From assembly GCA_945859605.1 (NCBI GenBank), contig OX243827.1, forward strand, positions 20,214,954-20,278,953: a stretch of 64,000 nucleotides of DNA. Reading direction: 5' to 3'. The translations under genes and the position numbers were made by a program. Source of the DNA: Lumbricus rubellus. Its lineage: Eukaryota; Annelida; Clitellata; Crassiclitellata; Lumbricidae. The first letter of the stretch is position 1, and each line of letters opens with the position of its first letter. Under the pieces are notes generated by a model. That model was given only the letters and a program-made list of their open reading frames with translations, ran no database searches and was not told where the DNA came from. This document shows positions 43,750-55,397 of the stretch, in pieces.

Positions 43750-43844
43750 TATTGAGACCAGCATTAAGCGCAGAGAAAAGATGTCTGCTTCAGTAGATGC
43801 TCATCCGTTTCACGTGTATAACGTGTATCTTTTTCTTTTTTTCT

Positions 43845-44075
43845 TTGTTTGTTTGTTTGTAAGTGCACTTGTTGTAGCGCCCCTTCAAGCTCTCACTACT
43901 CAGAGGCGATCCAGAATGCAGAGCGGACACTGCATCGGAGTTTCACGCCGAAGCGCTGAGCAATTGTGAGTGAAGGACTTGCCAAAGGTTCCTATAGGCG
44001 GTGACTTGAGGTGGATTCAAACCTCGAACCTTCCGGCTCCAAGGCAACGACGCCACCACTACACCACCGCGCCCC
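43845..44075 (-). mobile_element. tRNA-derived SINE, full length
   Basis: Minus strand: GGGGCGCGGTGGTGTAGTGG head, body with GAAACTCCGATGCAGTGTCC, CTGAGTAGTGAGAGCTTGAA tail, then (CAAA)n. Box B is degenerate (GGTTTGAATCC). Confidence 0.83.
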
Positions 44076-44334
44076 ATGTTGTTGTTGTTGTTGTTGTTTT
44101 CCTCGGGTATCTGTTGCTGCTTCCTATAGTACTGAAGCATCTGCCGATGTTTTTAATTAATCAGATCATATAACTTCCGTGTAATTAGTTCTCAAGGCAT
44201 TAATTAACAATGAATGACTTAATCAGTCTACAGCTGCCGTCCATGGCTGATCAAATTTGTTGATGATATGATTAGATGGCCAGCGGTAAATAAGCGCATT
44301 GCATTGACAGGTAGAGCTGAAGCTTACGGCCTCG

Positions 44335-44387
44335 TTTGTTTGTATGTGCACTTGTTATAGCGCCGCTTCAAGCTCTGTCTGTCTGTT

Positions 44388-44426
<39 letters not shown>

Positions 44427-44450
44427 ACTCAGAGGCGCTCCCGAAGGCCT
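44335..44450 (-). mobile_element. SINE tail split by a (CTGT)n/(CT)n expansion
   Basis: GTGCACTTGTTATAGCGCCG and CTTCAAGCTCT lie left, and GCTACTCAGAGGCGCTCCCG lies right of a ~50-bp microsatellite. In other copies these two parts are adjacent. Confidence 0.75.
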
Positions 44451-44680
44451 TGTTTTGCCGTTACATTATAGCAATTATATTTCCGTTGCATCTTAATTTC
44501 TTTTGCCGTTGCCTCAGCAGCTCTGGCACCATTGCTTTTGCGCCATTGCTTTTGCTGCAGCGTCTTCACAGTTCATGTCTTTTAATGTTGCTTCTGCAGT
44601 GTCGCTGATCGACCCAGTACGCTATCCACCGAGTATCCCACGCTTGCAATGTTCAATTATAGCTGTATAAGTCAACACCT

Positions 44681-44868
44681 TGTTTGTATGTGCACTTGTT
44701 ATAGCGCCCCTTCAAGCTCTCACTACTCAGAGGCGCTCCCGAATGCAGCGCCGACACTGCGTTGGAGTTTCACGCCGAAGCGCTGAGCAATTGCGAGTGA
44801 AGGACTTGCCCAAGGTCCTTACGCGGCGAGGTGGATTCGAACCTCGAACCTTCCGGCTCCAAGGCCTT
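44681..44868 (-). mobile_element. tRNA-derived SINE, 5'-truncated
   Basis: Tail, body and box B (GGTTCGAATCC on the minus strand) are clear; the head stops at GCCTTGGAGCCGGAAGG. Confidence 0.8.
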
Positions 44869-45236
44869 AGGTATACCGAGTGAGCGATGCTTTGAGCGAA
44901 TGTAGGTTATGCATCAACACAAGTGCTGTCTGGAGATCTATGTTATGCATGCATGAATGGCTTCATGCATGGGCTGCATGCTGGCGGATATTATATGCTC
45001 AGCCGTTGGATGAAAATGAGAGAGAGAACGATAATTCAGGGCGGTATTATAAGAGAAATGCAGATAAGGTTTTCTCTTGATTAAATATTCATCAGTGGAC
45101 TGCATGCAGGTGATAGAGACGTTCGAGACACGCAAGCTGCAGAGTGGCCATGCACTGGCCAGGCGTTCAGGTATAATCTTATACACACAGAATGATATCA
45201 TATATATATATGTGATCATTTGCATTAAAATACCTT
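44869..45236. other. Anonymous DNA
   Basis: Nothing recognised. Confidence 0.45.
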
Positions 45237-45600
<364 letters not shown>

Positions 45601-46302
45601 CTACCGCCAAGTTCGGCGCCAACACCATTTCAGTAACTGTTGCTGCCGTATAACTACTAATAGTCTACTAATACTATAATACTATTAATGCTACCGTTAT
45701 TATTGTTGCTATTATTTCTATGAAACTGCTGTATAGATTTCGATTATTCGAGTATATAGAAGGGTAGATTTTTAGTTACTTCGTTACGGTTTATTATTCT
45801 GACTAGTATATAGTAGGCCTACTGTAACAGTTGCTACTTCCTCTGCAGTCTACACACCTTCACTGCACTGCCATAATTAAGCGATTTCTTCATCATCTTC
45901 CCCCTCTCCATCTCCCCTTCCACTCCCCCCTTCATGAATCGTCCCTTTTTTCTCTTTCTCTACTCCATCCCTTTTCCCAATTCATCTCCTTCACTGATCC
46001 TTTTGTCGCCATCTTCTCTAAAGCATCCTTTGCCCGAATGCAAATGTCTTTCTTATAATACAGTCCGGACTATTTGCATCCCTGCGGCATCTCAGCAGAA
46101 CCACTTCTTTATCAACCGTTATTGCTGTTATTTACGAAATTGACGCCGGGGGCTTTTACGGCTCTTCCTCCTCCATGGCAGTCGCTTTGCAGTACTTTAC
46201 GATTGATGTGAATAACAGAAGCTGAAGCAACTTTTTGCCAGTCTGTTCCGTGAGTGTAATTGCAGCAATAGATGCCATTTCGCTTTTTTTTTGCTCAACC
46301 AC
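45601..46302. other. Anonymous DNA
   Basis: Pyrimidine-rich at 45890-46020, otherwise featureless. Confidence 0.45.
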
Positions 46303-46688
46303 TATTGTATTGTCTGATCCATATTGTATTGTCTGATCCCGTTTGTGTTGTCTGATCCCGATTGTATTGTCTGATCCCTATTGTATTGTCTGATCCCTAT
46401 TGTATTGCCTGATCCTTATTGTATTTTCTGATCCCTATTGTATTGTCTGATCACTATTGTATTGTCTGATTCCTATTGCATTGTCTGATCCCTATTGTAT
46501 TGTCTGATCCCTTTTGTGTTTCTGATCCCTATTGCATTGTCTGGTCCCTGTTGTGTTGTTTGATCCCTATTGTATTGTCTGATCCCTATTGTGTTGTCTG
46601 ATCAATATTGTAATGTCTGATTCCTATTGCATTGTCTGATCCCTATTGTATTGTCTGATTCCTATTGTATTGTCTGATCCTGTTTGTA
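46303..46688 (+). repeat. 19-bp minisatellite, about 20 copies
   Basis: The unit is CTATTGTATTGTCTGATCC with scattered substitutions and rare single-base gaps. Confidence 0.95.
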
Positions 46689-46879
46689 CACTCGTAATAT
46701 TGTAATCGTTTCTGTAGCGCTGCTAAATGTGTAGGCCTAAATTATCTCTTCGAAATTTCGCGGCGCCGGATAAAAGTCGCGTCAGGGAGAGCAGCTTATA
46801 ATATGAACTGGCGCTGTATCATGCAGTTCAAGCTCAAAATGGGCAGATTGTTTTTTGTCTATGTCGGATAAGAATCCTG
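46689..46879. other. Anonymous DNA
   Basis: Nothing recognised. Confidence 0.45.
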
Positions 46880-46893
46880 GCAGGTCAAGTATG

Positions 46894-46928
<35 letters not shown>

Positions 46929-47092
46929 GTGTTTATGTTTGTGTGTATATTGCTTGTGTGTATATTGTTTTTGTGTATATGTGTTTGTGTGTTTGTGCGT
47001 GTATGTTTGGGTGTGTTTGTGCGTGTTTGTGTGTGTGTGTGTGGTTTCGTGCGTGTGGGTGTGTTTTCGTGCGTGTGCTTGTGTGTGAGTGT
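46880..47092 (+). repeat. (GT)n tract
   Basis: GT with GTTT and GTAT interruptions. Confidence 0.95.
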
Positions 47093-47379
47093 CACTATCT
47101 AGCTAGAGACATTATATGATTATAGTGCCACTCTAAGTGCTGCTATAGTCAGAAAGATGTTGACTTCATTAATAATCTGCTCTTTACTACATGTACATGT
47201 AGGTAAACACCGATTCGACGAAATATTAATAAGAGGCTTAAGAGCGACCACATGCAATATGGAACTCGTGTATACACTTACAATGTAGTAGACCCAATTC
47301 AGCAGATTGAAAACTAAATGTGAAAGTATATGGCTGCTCCAGGGCAAGCCCAAGGAGGAGTTTTCCCTCCTATTCCTCT

Positions 47380-47715
47380 TTCTTTGTATTTCTGTTTTTT
47401 CTTCATCTTCATCTTCTTTATTTTTTGTTTTGTTTTCTTCTCCTTCCTCCTCCTCCTCCTCCTCTTCTCCGCGTCTTTTCTTTTTCTTCATAATCCTCCT
47501 CCTCCTCCTCCTCTTCTTCTTCTTCTTCTTCTTCTTCTTCTTCTTCTACCTCCTCCTCCTCCTTTGCCTTCTCCTCCTCCTCTTCCTCCTCCTTCTCCTC
47601 TTCCTCCTTTATCCCTACTCCTCGCCCTTCTCATTCATCTCCTCCTTCTTCTCTTCTTTCCCCATCTCCTCCTCTTCTCTCCCCATCTCCTCCTCCTCTT
47701 TTCCCCCACCGTTTC
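47380..47715 (+). repeat. Polypyrimidine (CTC/CTT)n tract
   Basis: TCCTCC and TTCTTC blocks; Ser/Leu/Pro frames across it are artefacts. Confidence 0.95.
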
Positions 47716-47899
47716 TCTCTCATTCACATATGCGTCATATTTTGATCTTTGTTTCACTTTGTAGTTCTCTTACGTCGCAGTTTCTTCAAGCACCGCAACA
47801 TCTCTCACGCACACGTCGTTTATTCAACGGCAATTCAAACTGTTTGCCGATTCGCTCTCGAGCCTTGTTCTGTTTAGTCCTCACCTACCCAGGCTACCC

Positions 47900-48180
47900 C
47901 TTATCGATCACGCAAAGCCCCGGTCCTTGTATAACCGACAGCCATCCTCTGTTCGTCCGCCGTCGCCGTCTTTTCCCAGCCATGTCAATGTTTGCACAGG
48001 CCGCCTTGGTAGGACGCGCCGCAGACCCGTCCGTGAGCGGCCGGACTGCAGGCTGAGACGCCGGGCTTGGTCAGGGCCGGACCGGGCAGGGCAGGGCTGG
48101 GCAGGGCTGGGCTGGGCTGGGCGAGTCGCCGCTTTCGTCGGTCGACGGGGGAACAATTCAATTAAACGTTTCTGCAATAA
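47900..48180. other. CpG-rich stretch with GGGCT repeats
   Basis: Dense CpG (CGCCGTCGCCG, CGCGCCGCAG) and GGGCAGGGCTGGGCTGGGCT at 48085-48122. It could be a CpG-rich promoter or exon; no family recognised. Confidence 0.35.
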
Positions 48181-48654
48181 TTTTCCCGAGATTTCTGGTC
48201 GGCATTGGTCCGCTGCAGTGGGAAATCATCACCCGCCGATATATAAATTCTGATCCATTCTCTTACTCTTTGACCCCAATACCGTCCGACGACACGCTTT
48301 GGTAAACGGGTCTTCTGGGGATTTCCGGAGGGGAAAGTTATCACCCGGGCTTGGTTTGTATACGCTTCCGGGGATGTCGGGGTGAAACCGGGATCCCCGT
48401 GTTGGCGTGTGACTCCTCGGCGTGGGATCTGGCCGAATCAATGTTGTATGAATTTAAAGGACGTCTGAGGAGATATTATTCGCTATTATTATTATGGTGT
48501 TGGAAATATCGCTGATGGATAATAACGATGAGTGCAAACGTGAAAACAATAATGACGATGGGTGAATGGATTGATTGGGAAATCAATGGATGATGTAGAA
48601 GACACTTGAGAACGGATTTAGATGCATGGTCGTGTGGATAACGGGCTGCATGGT
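48181..48654. other. Anonymous DNA
   Basis: Nothing recognised. Confidence 0.45.
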
Positions 48655-48880
48655 GAAATGGGAGGGGGGAGGGAGTGACATGGGGATGGGGTGGTGGTGA
48701 GCTGGGGAGTGACTGCTGGGGTTGGGCTGGTGGTGAACTGGGGCAGTGACTATATTGGGATGGACTGGTGAATTGGGGAGTGACTGTGAGGGTTGGCTGG
48801 TGGTGAACTTGGGGAGTAACTATATGAGGATTTGAGCTGGTGGTGGACTGGAAAGTTGCTTGGGGTTGGGATGATGGTGG
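48655..48880 (+). repeat. ~36-bp degenerate minisatellite
   Basis: GGTGGTGAACTGGGGAGTGA plus a variable GTTGGGCT part, about five copies. Confidence 0.85.
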
Positions 48881-49440
48881 GCAGCTGTCTATGGTTGACC
48901 AACCTGCCAATTGAAAGAGGCTTTTCAGTTTTCACCTCAAACGAAAGTTTCACCCCGTCATGAATGCATACCATATTATAATTAATCTACCAAATGCTCC
49001 TATACTTTCAGGCTTTCTCATCTTCAACGATTGATTGATTGATTGGTTGGTTGGTTGGTTGGTTGATTGATTGATTGTTTGATCAATTAATTGATTAATC
49101 AAATTACAGCTGAACTGTATTGTGCTGTATAAAATTTATTTAATGGATTATCCATTGATTCTATATATAATTGTGGCCAGCATTCAGAGTTTCAGACACT
49201 AATGGTTCCAAAAGATAATGCTTAAATGTACACTTAAGACCACACACAGTCTGTTAAATCAGACTGAAACAGCGGTCTTTTTCATCCATTAGGGTCTGAG
49301 TGCTAGCCACAATAAATGTGCCAACTCACTAGACAATGTATTATGTATGTAATGGCTTCTAGGCGTGTTTGCTGCTAGTCCTCTTCTTCCACAGAGATCA
49401 TTTAGACCTTTAAGAAGCCAGACAGATAGATTTTCCAACG
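48881..49440. other. (TTGA/TTGG)n and anonymous DNA
   Basis: TTGATTGG units at 49030-49080; the rest is featureless. Confidence 0.5.
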
Positions 49441-50542
49441 TACCGATGAATGCGATTCTAGGACGTTTCATCCCAGGACGATTCATCCCCGGACGATTCA
49501 TCCCGGACGATTCATCCAGTGGACGTTTCATCCCCGGACGGTTCATCCCCGGACGGTTCATCCAGTGGACGGTTCATCCAGTGGACGGTTCATCCCAGGA
49601 CGGTTCATCCAGTGGACGGTTCATCCCCGGACGGTTCATCCCCGGACGGTTCATCCCAGGAAATAAATAGAGAGAATAATATGATACATTAGTCGAACAT
49701 GAAGTAGGTCCCGAAAAATTTTTTACCATGAAAATGGTATTTTATCCCGGGCTTATCCCCCCTAGAAAGCACTAACCCCCCACCCCCAATAACAAAAACC
49801 AAACTCCACCCATGTCGGCAGGGTAGTACAACGTCCCGGTGAAGAGTCGTGCACCTATTCTATTGTTCTACAATCACCTAATCAAGTCCCGACGCTTAGT
49901 GTTGTACGTTCAATTGGACATTGTTTAAAATTCTGTACACCACAGTACGAATGCCAATGAAGATTGGAATCAGCTCAGAACAGCCGCGTTTAACAAATCG
50001 ACAAGACACGTTTCTACGTTCGAACAGTAGACTATCGTATACTAGTCTTGTTCCATAAGATTTTATTCAAAATATATGAAACTATTTATATTTTTTCGCA
50101 GGTTCTACAGGCTTGTGTGTTCTTTTATGATATTTAATTACTGACGATTCATTCTGTTAAAATATTATAGGCTTATGTGCCTTTATATGAAAGCTATTTT
50201 ATTGCAAGTATTTTTGACTTTTTATCTATTAGGCCTACAGTGGAAATTTTATAGGATTAAATTGCTTAAATTTCCGTCCATTGGGATGAAACGTCCTGAG
50301 ATGAAACGGCCTGGGATGAAACGTCCATTGGGATGAAACGTCCTGGGATGAAACGGCCTGGGATGAACCGTCCACTGGATGAACCGTCCTGGGATGAACC
50401 GTCCACTGGATGAACCGTCCACTGGATGAACCGTCCGGGGATGAAACGTCCGGGGATGAAACGTCCACTGGATGAATCGTCCGGGATGAACCGTCCGGGG
50501 ATGAATCGTCCGAGGATGAAACGTCCGGATACCGATGAATGC
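49441..50542. mobile_element. Foldback (TU-like) element with 15-bp-repeat inverted termini
   Basis: The left arm (49461-49665) is about 13 tandem units of GGACGGTTCATCCCC/GGACGTTTCATCCCA (14-16 bp). The right arm (50276-50527) is about 17 units of the same sequence in inverse orientation. The ~600-bp centre is unrelated and includes a MITE fragment. TACCGATGAATGC flanks the element directly at 49441-49453 and 50530-50542, so the element proper is 49454-50529. Inverted arms made of 15-bp tandem repeats are the hallmark of foldback elements, including the sea-urchin TU family as I recall it. No transposase is present. Confidence 0.8.
49705..49814. repeat. MITE fragment inside the foldback loop
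   Basis: TTTTTTACCATGAAAATGG and AAACCAAACTCCACCCATG parallel the right half of the element at 22731-22898. Confidence 0.55.
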
Positions 50543-51147
50543 ATCAATGGAACCACGGCTCCACACTCAACGCTGCATGGGTGGCTATGGCTGAGACTCT
50601 TGAATGGCTGCGTTTTGTTTTGTTTATTGTTCCCTCCTACAGTTAGTGTGTGGGAATTTTTCCATTCCTTTCAGCTGCTGCAGGTTATAATAAGATCCTC
50701 GGGAAAAACTGCAGATGCCGAGCAGTTTCCGAAATGCTTTCTGCATGACGAAGAAGGCGTTAAGACCACTTTAAGATATTAACGGAAGAGCGCGTGTACA
50801 AGCGATGCAAGTCTGCAACCGTGGCCCACAGCCAGACATGACCTGCAAAGGAGGTTCTATATGTGAGGACTATCGGGGCAACGATAAACCTGCGCTGTAT
50901 AATTCTGTCTAGCCGTTGTGACATAAAAGTCGTTCTCAGGCTGAACTGAATGGCACGCACATGATAATGAAGCAGTTCTTGGAAATGCCATGCTTTGCTT
51001 TCGTGACCTTCACAGCGGACGGTACTTGAAGAGGGCTACGAAGCAATCTGCACTTGACGAAACCTGTTGTTAAGAGGTCTTCAATCAGACAATTTGTTTC
51101 GATTCACTTTAAGGGTTAAGTCTATCGCAGCAGAAGCAGAAGAGCTA
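50543..51147. other. Anonymous DNA
   Basis: Nothing recognised. Confidence 0.45.
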
Positions 51148-51345
51148 TGGGGCGCGGTGGTGCAGTGGTGGTGCACGGTACCGTGGAGGCAGAAGGTTCC
51201 ATGTTCGAATCCACCTCAAGCCGCCGCGTGAGTACCTTTGGCAAGTTCTTCACTTGTAATTGCTCGGGCGCTTCGGGTTAAACTCCGATACAATGTACTC
51301 GCTGCAGTAGGGAGCGCCTCTGAGTACAGAGCTTTACGAAATGAA
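51148..51345 (+). mobile_element. tRNA-derived SINE, diverged
   Basis: GGGGCGCGGTGGTGCAGTGG head, TGTTCGAATCC box B, then CCTCAAGCCGCCGCGTGAGT and GCGCCTCTGAGTACAGAGCT. Confidence 0.75.
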
Positions 51346-51857
51346 AAAATAAATTTTATGGCATCTGTATGAACTTGAAGCAAACTAATAATATAATTAT
51401 AGGCCTACAAGAAAACCAGTGTTGAAGTACCTAAAAGCCCAGCTACTCTTCTGAATCCAGATAGTCTCAGTCAAATTGTAAACACTGCCATAATTCAGCA
51501 AAGCCAGAAAAGCTTTATATTCCAGACACAGATAGGCCTACATGTAGGCCTATATAGTCAGCACATGTTGACACTTAATCAACACGAAATTGGGATGACA
51601 AGGTCAGGAGGTCAAAAAGCCACATTGCCGTTGGCATAAATAAAACAAGCAATAATGGAAGTTATACTCAACATGTATACATGTACATTGTACAATTGTA
51701 TCATACGTATAATCGGATCGTATGTGCAATTGCTTTGCGGGACATGTAATTAATCAACCGGCGGCGTACCAGACAATGCAACGGAGTCACCAACATGTAG
51801 CTCACATGATTTAAATACTCTTGTGGTAAACATAGTAGCATAATATAAATTAGATAT

Positions 51858-51859
<2 letters not shown>
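51346..51859. other. Anonymous DNA
   Basis: Three TAGGCCTA copies (51400, 51533, 51545). No gene. Confidence 0.45.
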
Positions 51860-51889
<30 letters not shown>

Positions 51890-52185
51890 CGTCTGTGTGC
51901 ATGTGGTGTGTGTGTGAGTGCGTGTGTGCATGCGGTGTGTGTGCGTGTGAGTGTGTGTGCATGCGGTGTGTGTGTGTGTGTGTGTGTGCGAGAGAGAGTG
52001 CGTGTGTGCATGCATGCGGTGTGTGCGTGTGTATGTGTGTGCGTGTGTGGTTGCGTGCGTGTGTGTGTGTGCATGTGGTGTGTGTGAGAGAGTATGTGTG
52101 CGTGCGTGTATATGTGTGTGCGTGTGCGGTTGCGTGCATGCATGCGTGAGTGTGCGTGCGTGTGTGTGCGTGTGTGGATGGATGT
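51860..52185 (+). repeat. (TG)n tract with CATGCGGTG interruptions
   Basis: A higher-order unit of roughly 50 bp (GTGTGTGCATGCGGTGTGTG) recurs. Confidence 0.95.
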
Positions 52186-52461
52186 GGCTGTTTTCCGTGT
52201 GGACAAGTTCTTCCATACCATGCAGCCATGATGTTTACGCCTTCTGTTAACAGTCTGCATGTTGTATTTGTGTGTTCTGTTAAACGTCTGTGTTTCATTC
52301 CTGTGCATACCATCTCCAGAGGATTCTGTTTTTGCCTCAGAGGAGCACTGAGGTGGTTCGATTAGATCTGTAAGTGTTTTAAAATAATAATTTTTAATTA
52401 GTTAGTCATTTAGGAATTTACGGCTGATATAATAGATAGGCTACCTCTGCAAATCATTTGC
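52186..52461. other. Anonymous DNA
   Basis: Nothing recognised. Confidence 0.45.
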
Positions 52462-52665
52462 CTGCATTGGTCCCTCCCTGTGGAATGGGCTTCCCCCCAT
52501 CAGTTCGCTCTGCCATCCTCTCTGGTAGTGTATCCTCATCTTTCGCTCGTCTAAAAACTTGCCTTTTTTCTCGGAGTTGAACGCACTGAGAGCGTTTCTG
52601 AAAGGCTCTTGCTGCAAGAAGCGCTTTATAAATGGTCAGATAAGATAAGATAAGATAAATACAAA
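52462..52665 (+). pseudogene. CR1/L2-like LINE 3' end with (GATAA)n tail
   Basis: One frame reads GMGFPPSVRSAILSGS, then FARLKTCLFSRS and a stop at 52578. This resembles the WNxLPxxxR ... FxxxLKTxLF end of CR1/L2 reverse transcriptases. The 3' untranslated part has AAGCGCTTTATAAATGGTCA and ends in GATAAGATAAGATAAGATAA. Confidence 0.65.
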
Positions 52666-52694
52666 AAATTTAATGATTATGTCGTTCATTGTTT

Positions 52695-52765
52695 CATTCA
52701 TTCATTCATTCATTCTGAGAATTTATATAGCGCCTCTTCAAGACACATCTACTCAGAGGCGCTCT
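52695..52765 (-). repeat. LINE tail with (GAAT)n, inverted
   Basis: (ATTC)n, then GAATTTATATAGCGCCTCTT, then CTACTCAGAGGCGCTC. Reverse-complemented, this matches the tail at 10451-10520 including its microsatellite. Confidence 0.75.
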
Positions 52766-53859
52766 CTGCACTAACTAGCCGAAATGATGTTAAGAGTCAT
52801 AGCGAGCGAAAAATAACAACAAGTTGCAAAACAAAACACAGTAAGCTGTAAGAGTCACCAGTGGCGAGCCCTCGCAAACACGTAGAGTTAACCATCGGAT
52901 TTACATTATTACGGCACGAAAAATGTTTAACACTAGCAAATGGTTACTTAATAGTTATTTGTTCATGTTAGTAGGCCCTATAATGGCGTATATAGTACAA
53001 ACTAAGTAGTTTTGTGTAAGTTATTCAGTTCAAATGTCTCCTGAAACGTTTACGCTACAGCGTTCACTGGGCACTATGAAAAAAATACAGGCCTAACTTA
53101 CTTTGCTTTCTTTATGGTTTTAATTCACCCTCAGCAATACCCTGGCAATTTAAGTGTTCGTTTACATCACGCAAACGTCTAATAGCAGGAGTTTCCTGGA
53201 AAGGCCACAGTGCTAAAAGAATCTCGTATATTACAGCAGTATCGTGTGGATTTACAGTAACGATTCTACTGGCTTTATAGGAACGCATTCTCCAATTATT
53301 CTGAGCTCGAAAGATAAGCACCCTGCGGGGCTGCGGCTATTATTTGTTTCTGAACCGCAGATGGATATCCAGTCCTGGTTCTAATGGCGAAACCAGGAGG
53401 AGCTCAAGCTTTTTACTAATCCGGCGCTGATCAGTGAAGTCCATTATGCCAACTCAAATGGCCTCAGCTTATAGCTCTGCAGTGTTCGTTAAAACTGTAT
53501 ACAGAGGTCCATGTTATTTGCTTGAGTGTATGTAACCTATGCCTGCATGTGTGCTTATGCCTATGCATAAGGAAGTTGGGGGAAACGTCTACACGTATAT
53601 TCTTTTAACAGTCGTCTGTCACCGGGGAATGATCTATGGGCTTTTGGTCGGTGGGTTCTGCTGCTTATCTGCTGGAAAATTGTATCGGGTAATGGAGACT
53701 TGTTTTGGACGGAACGTGACGTCTTCAGCGGGCGACTGAGCCCGAGTAGGGGATGGGATCAGTTTGTGCGAATGCCAACTCAATGAATTAATGACACTCG
53801 ACGAATTCATGACATTCGATGAATGCCAAATAACCTCGATTTCTTTCCGTTGTCCAAAA
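52766..53859. other. Anonymous DNA
   Basis: No gene or repeat family recognised. Confidence 0.45.
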
Positions 53860-53937
53860 GAAGAAAAAGAAGAAGAAGAAAGAGAAGAAGAAGAAGAAGA
53901 AGAAGAAGAAGAAGAAGAAGAAGAAGAAGAAAACGAC
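53860..53937 (+). repeat. (GAA)n repeat
   Basis: About 25 GAA/AGA units; a 121-codon Glu-rich frame across it is an artefact. Confidence 0.96.
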
Positions 53938-55397
53938 GAAGAAGCCACGTTTGTTTTTTCCACAATTGTGTTGAACGGTTTGTCCGTGGCGAAAGGGCAA
54001 ACCGTGACAGGGCATGCACTGTGCGCGTATATTGTATATCAGATGCGCTGGTGCCAGACTGGCAGCGCTCACAAGGGAAAAGACCCAGTTATTTCAAGAC
54101 AATGGGGCGGAGATAAATCAATCCTATAACTGGTTGCTGAGAACAAAAGGCAGACAAATAAAATACAGAGTAGGCCTACTAGGGTGAAAAAGTTAACACC
54201 TTACCCCAATTGCTGAGGTAAACCCTCGTAAACGTTTTTGTCTGGCTTTTATCTATTGTCCTTCAAATGTGTCAATCTCAAATTTGCATTATTTCAGTGT
54301 TCAGAAACGTGGTTTAAGACTTCAGTAAGTTTTCTCTCCCACCCCATCGTTTCGATTTTTTTAAATTTTCACACTTTAATTGTTTGCATTTAGACAGCCA
54401 TCTTAAAAATTGCTCATTATAGATAAACAGTCTGTGTACGTGCTCTTGCCACACTGGATAGCACTGTAGAAATTTATGTTAATAAATTTATTGAATATTT
54501 CTGAAATATTTGGAGCATAATAAGCACCACCAACTTTGAGGACCGTCCACCGTGTCTTTCTAAGTCTCTCCTCAAGTCAATGCATGGCGTATAATGCAGT
54601 AGAAACACGTTCTGTGAGCCATGCATGCATGCATTGCTGTATTGCATCTCTGTATAATATTATGATATCAATAGAAACGTAATAAATGTTAATTGTCAGG
54701 ACGATTTGCACCGCCATCAGTAACAACTTCTGCACCGGCTGCCTGCATACTGTACATAGACTATATATATAGTGATCTAGGGTGGTCGTTAGAAATGAAA
54801 GTTGGAATCTACTGTTCTCCAAGTTTAAATTTGGTGCCATTCCATCCAGAAACATCACACAAAAAGTTGTGAGAGAAAATATTAATATTTAGGACTTGCG
54901 CAACACCATCAAAGTTTCACCATGTACCAAAGAAGCGAAAACTTGAATTGCAAGCATAATAAACCATGCATCCTCAAATCAGAATTCAATACAATGTGAC
55001 TATATTATTGCATACATGATTACCAATGATTACACTGTTTGGTGATCGAGATTGCAATTATTATTATTGATGATTAGTTATTTAATCAATGTCAATGTGA
55101 CCTTGAAGACTCTGCGGCACTCTCTTTTGTTTGTGCTGAGAACGAGTTGCGATGTTCTTCTGTGACTTCTGATATAAATTGTTTTTGTTGTTAATTCCTT
55201 GTACTTGAGGCATTGACATGCTGAATAAGAGTGTCACCTCACTCGTCTATGTCACTGATAATAACCTTTATGGATCTCCAGCTTGTCGAGCTCTTCATGC
55301 AGTCTTCAGGCTTTATCCGACCGCTTAACAGGATCGTGTTCCAGAAGTGCAACTAGTATTTTAATTCAAGATGCAGAACAGGTCAAGGTTGACATTA
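53938..55397. other. Anonymous A+T-rich DNA
   Basis: Nothing recognised. Confidence 0.4.

Noticed and set aside
51750..52313. His/Thr-rich 187-codon frame
   Set aside because: Read-through of a TG repeat.
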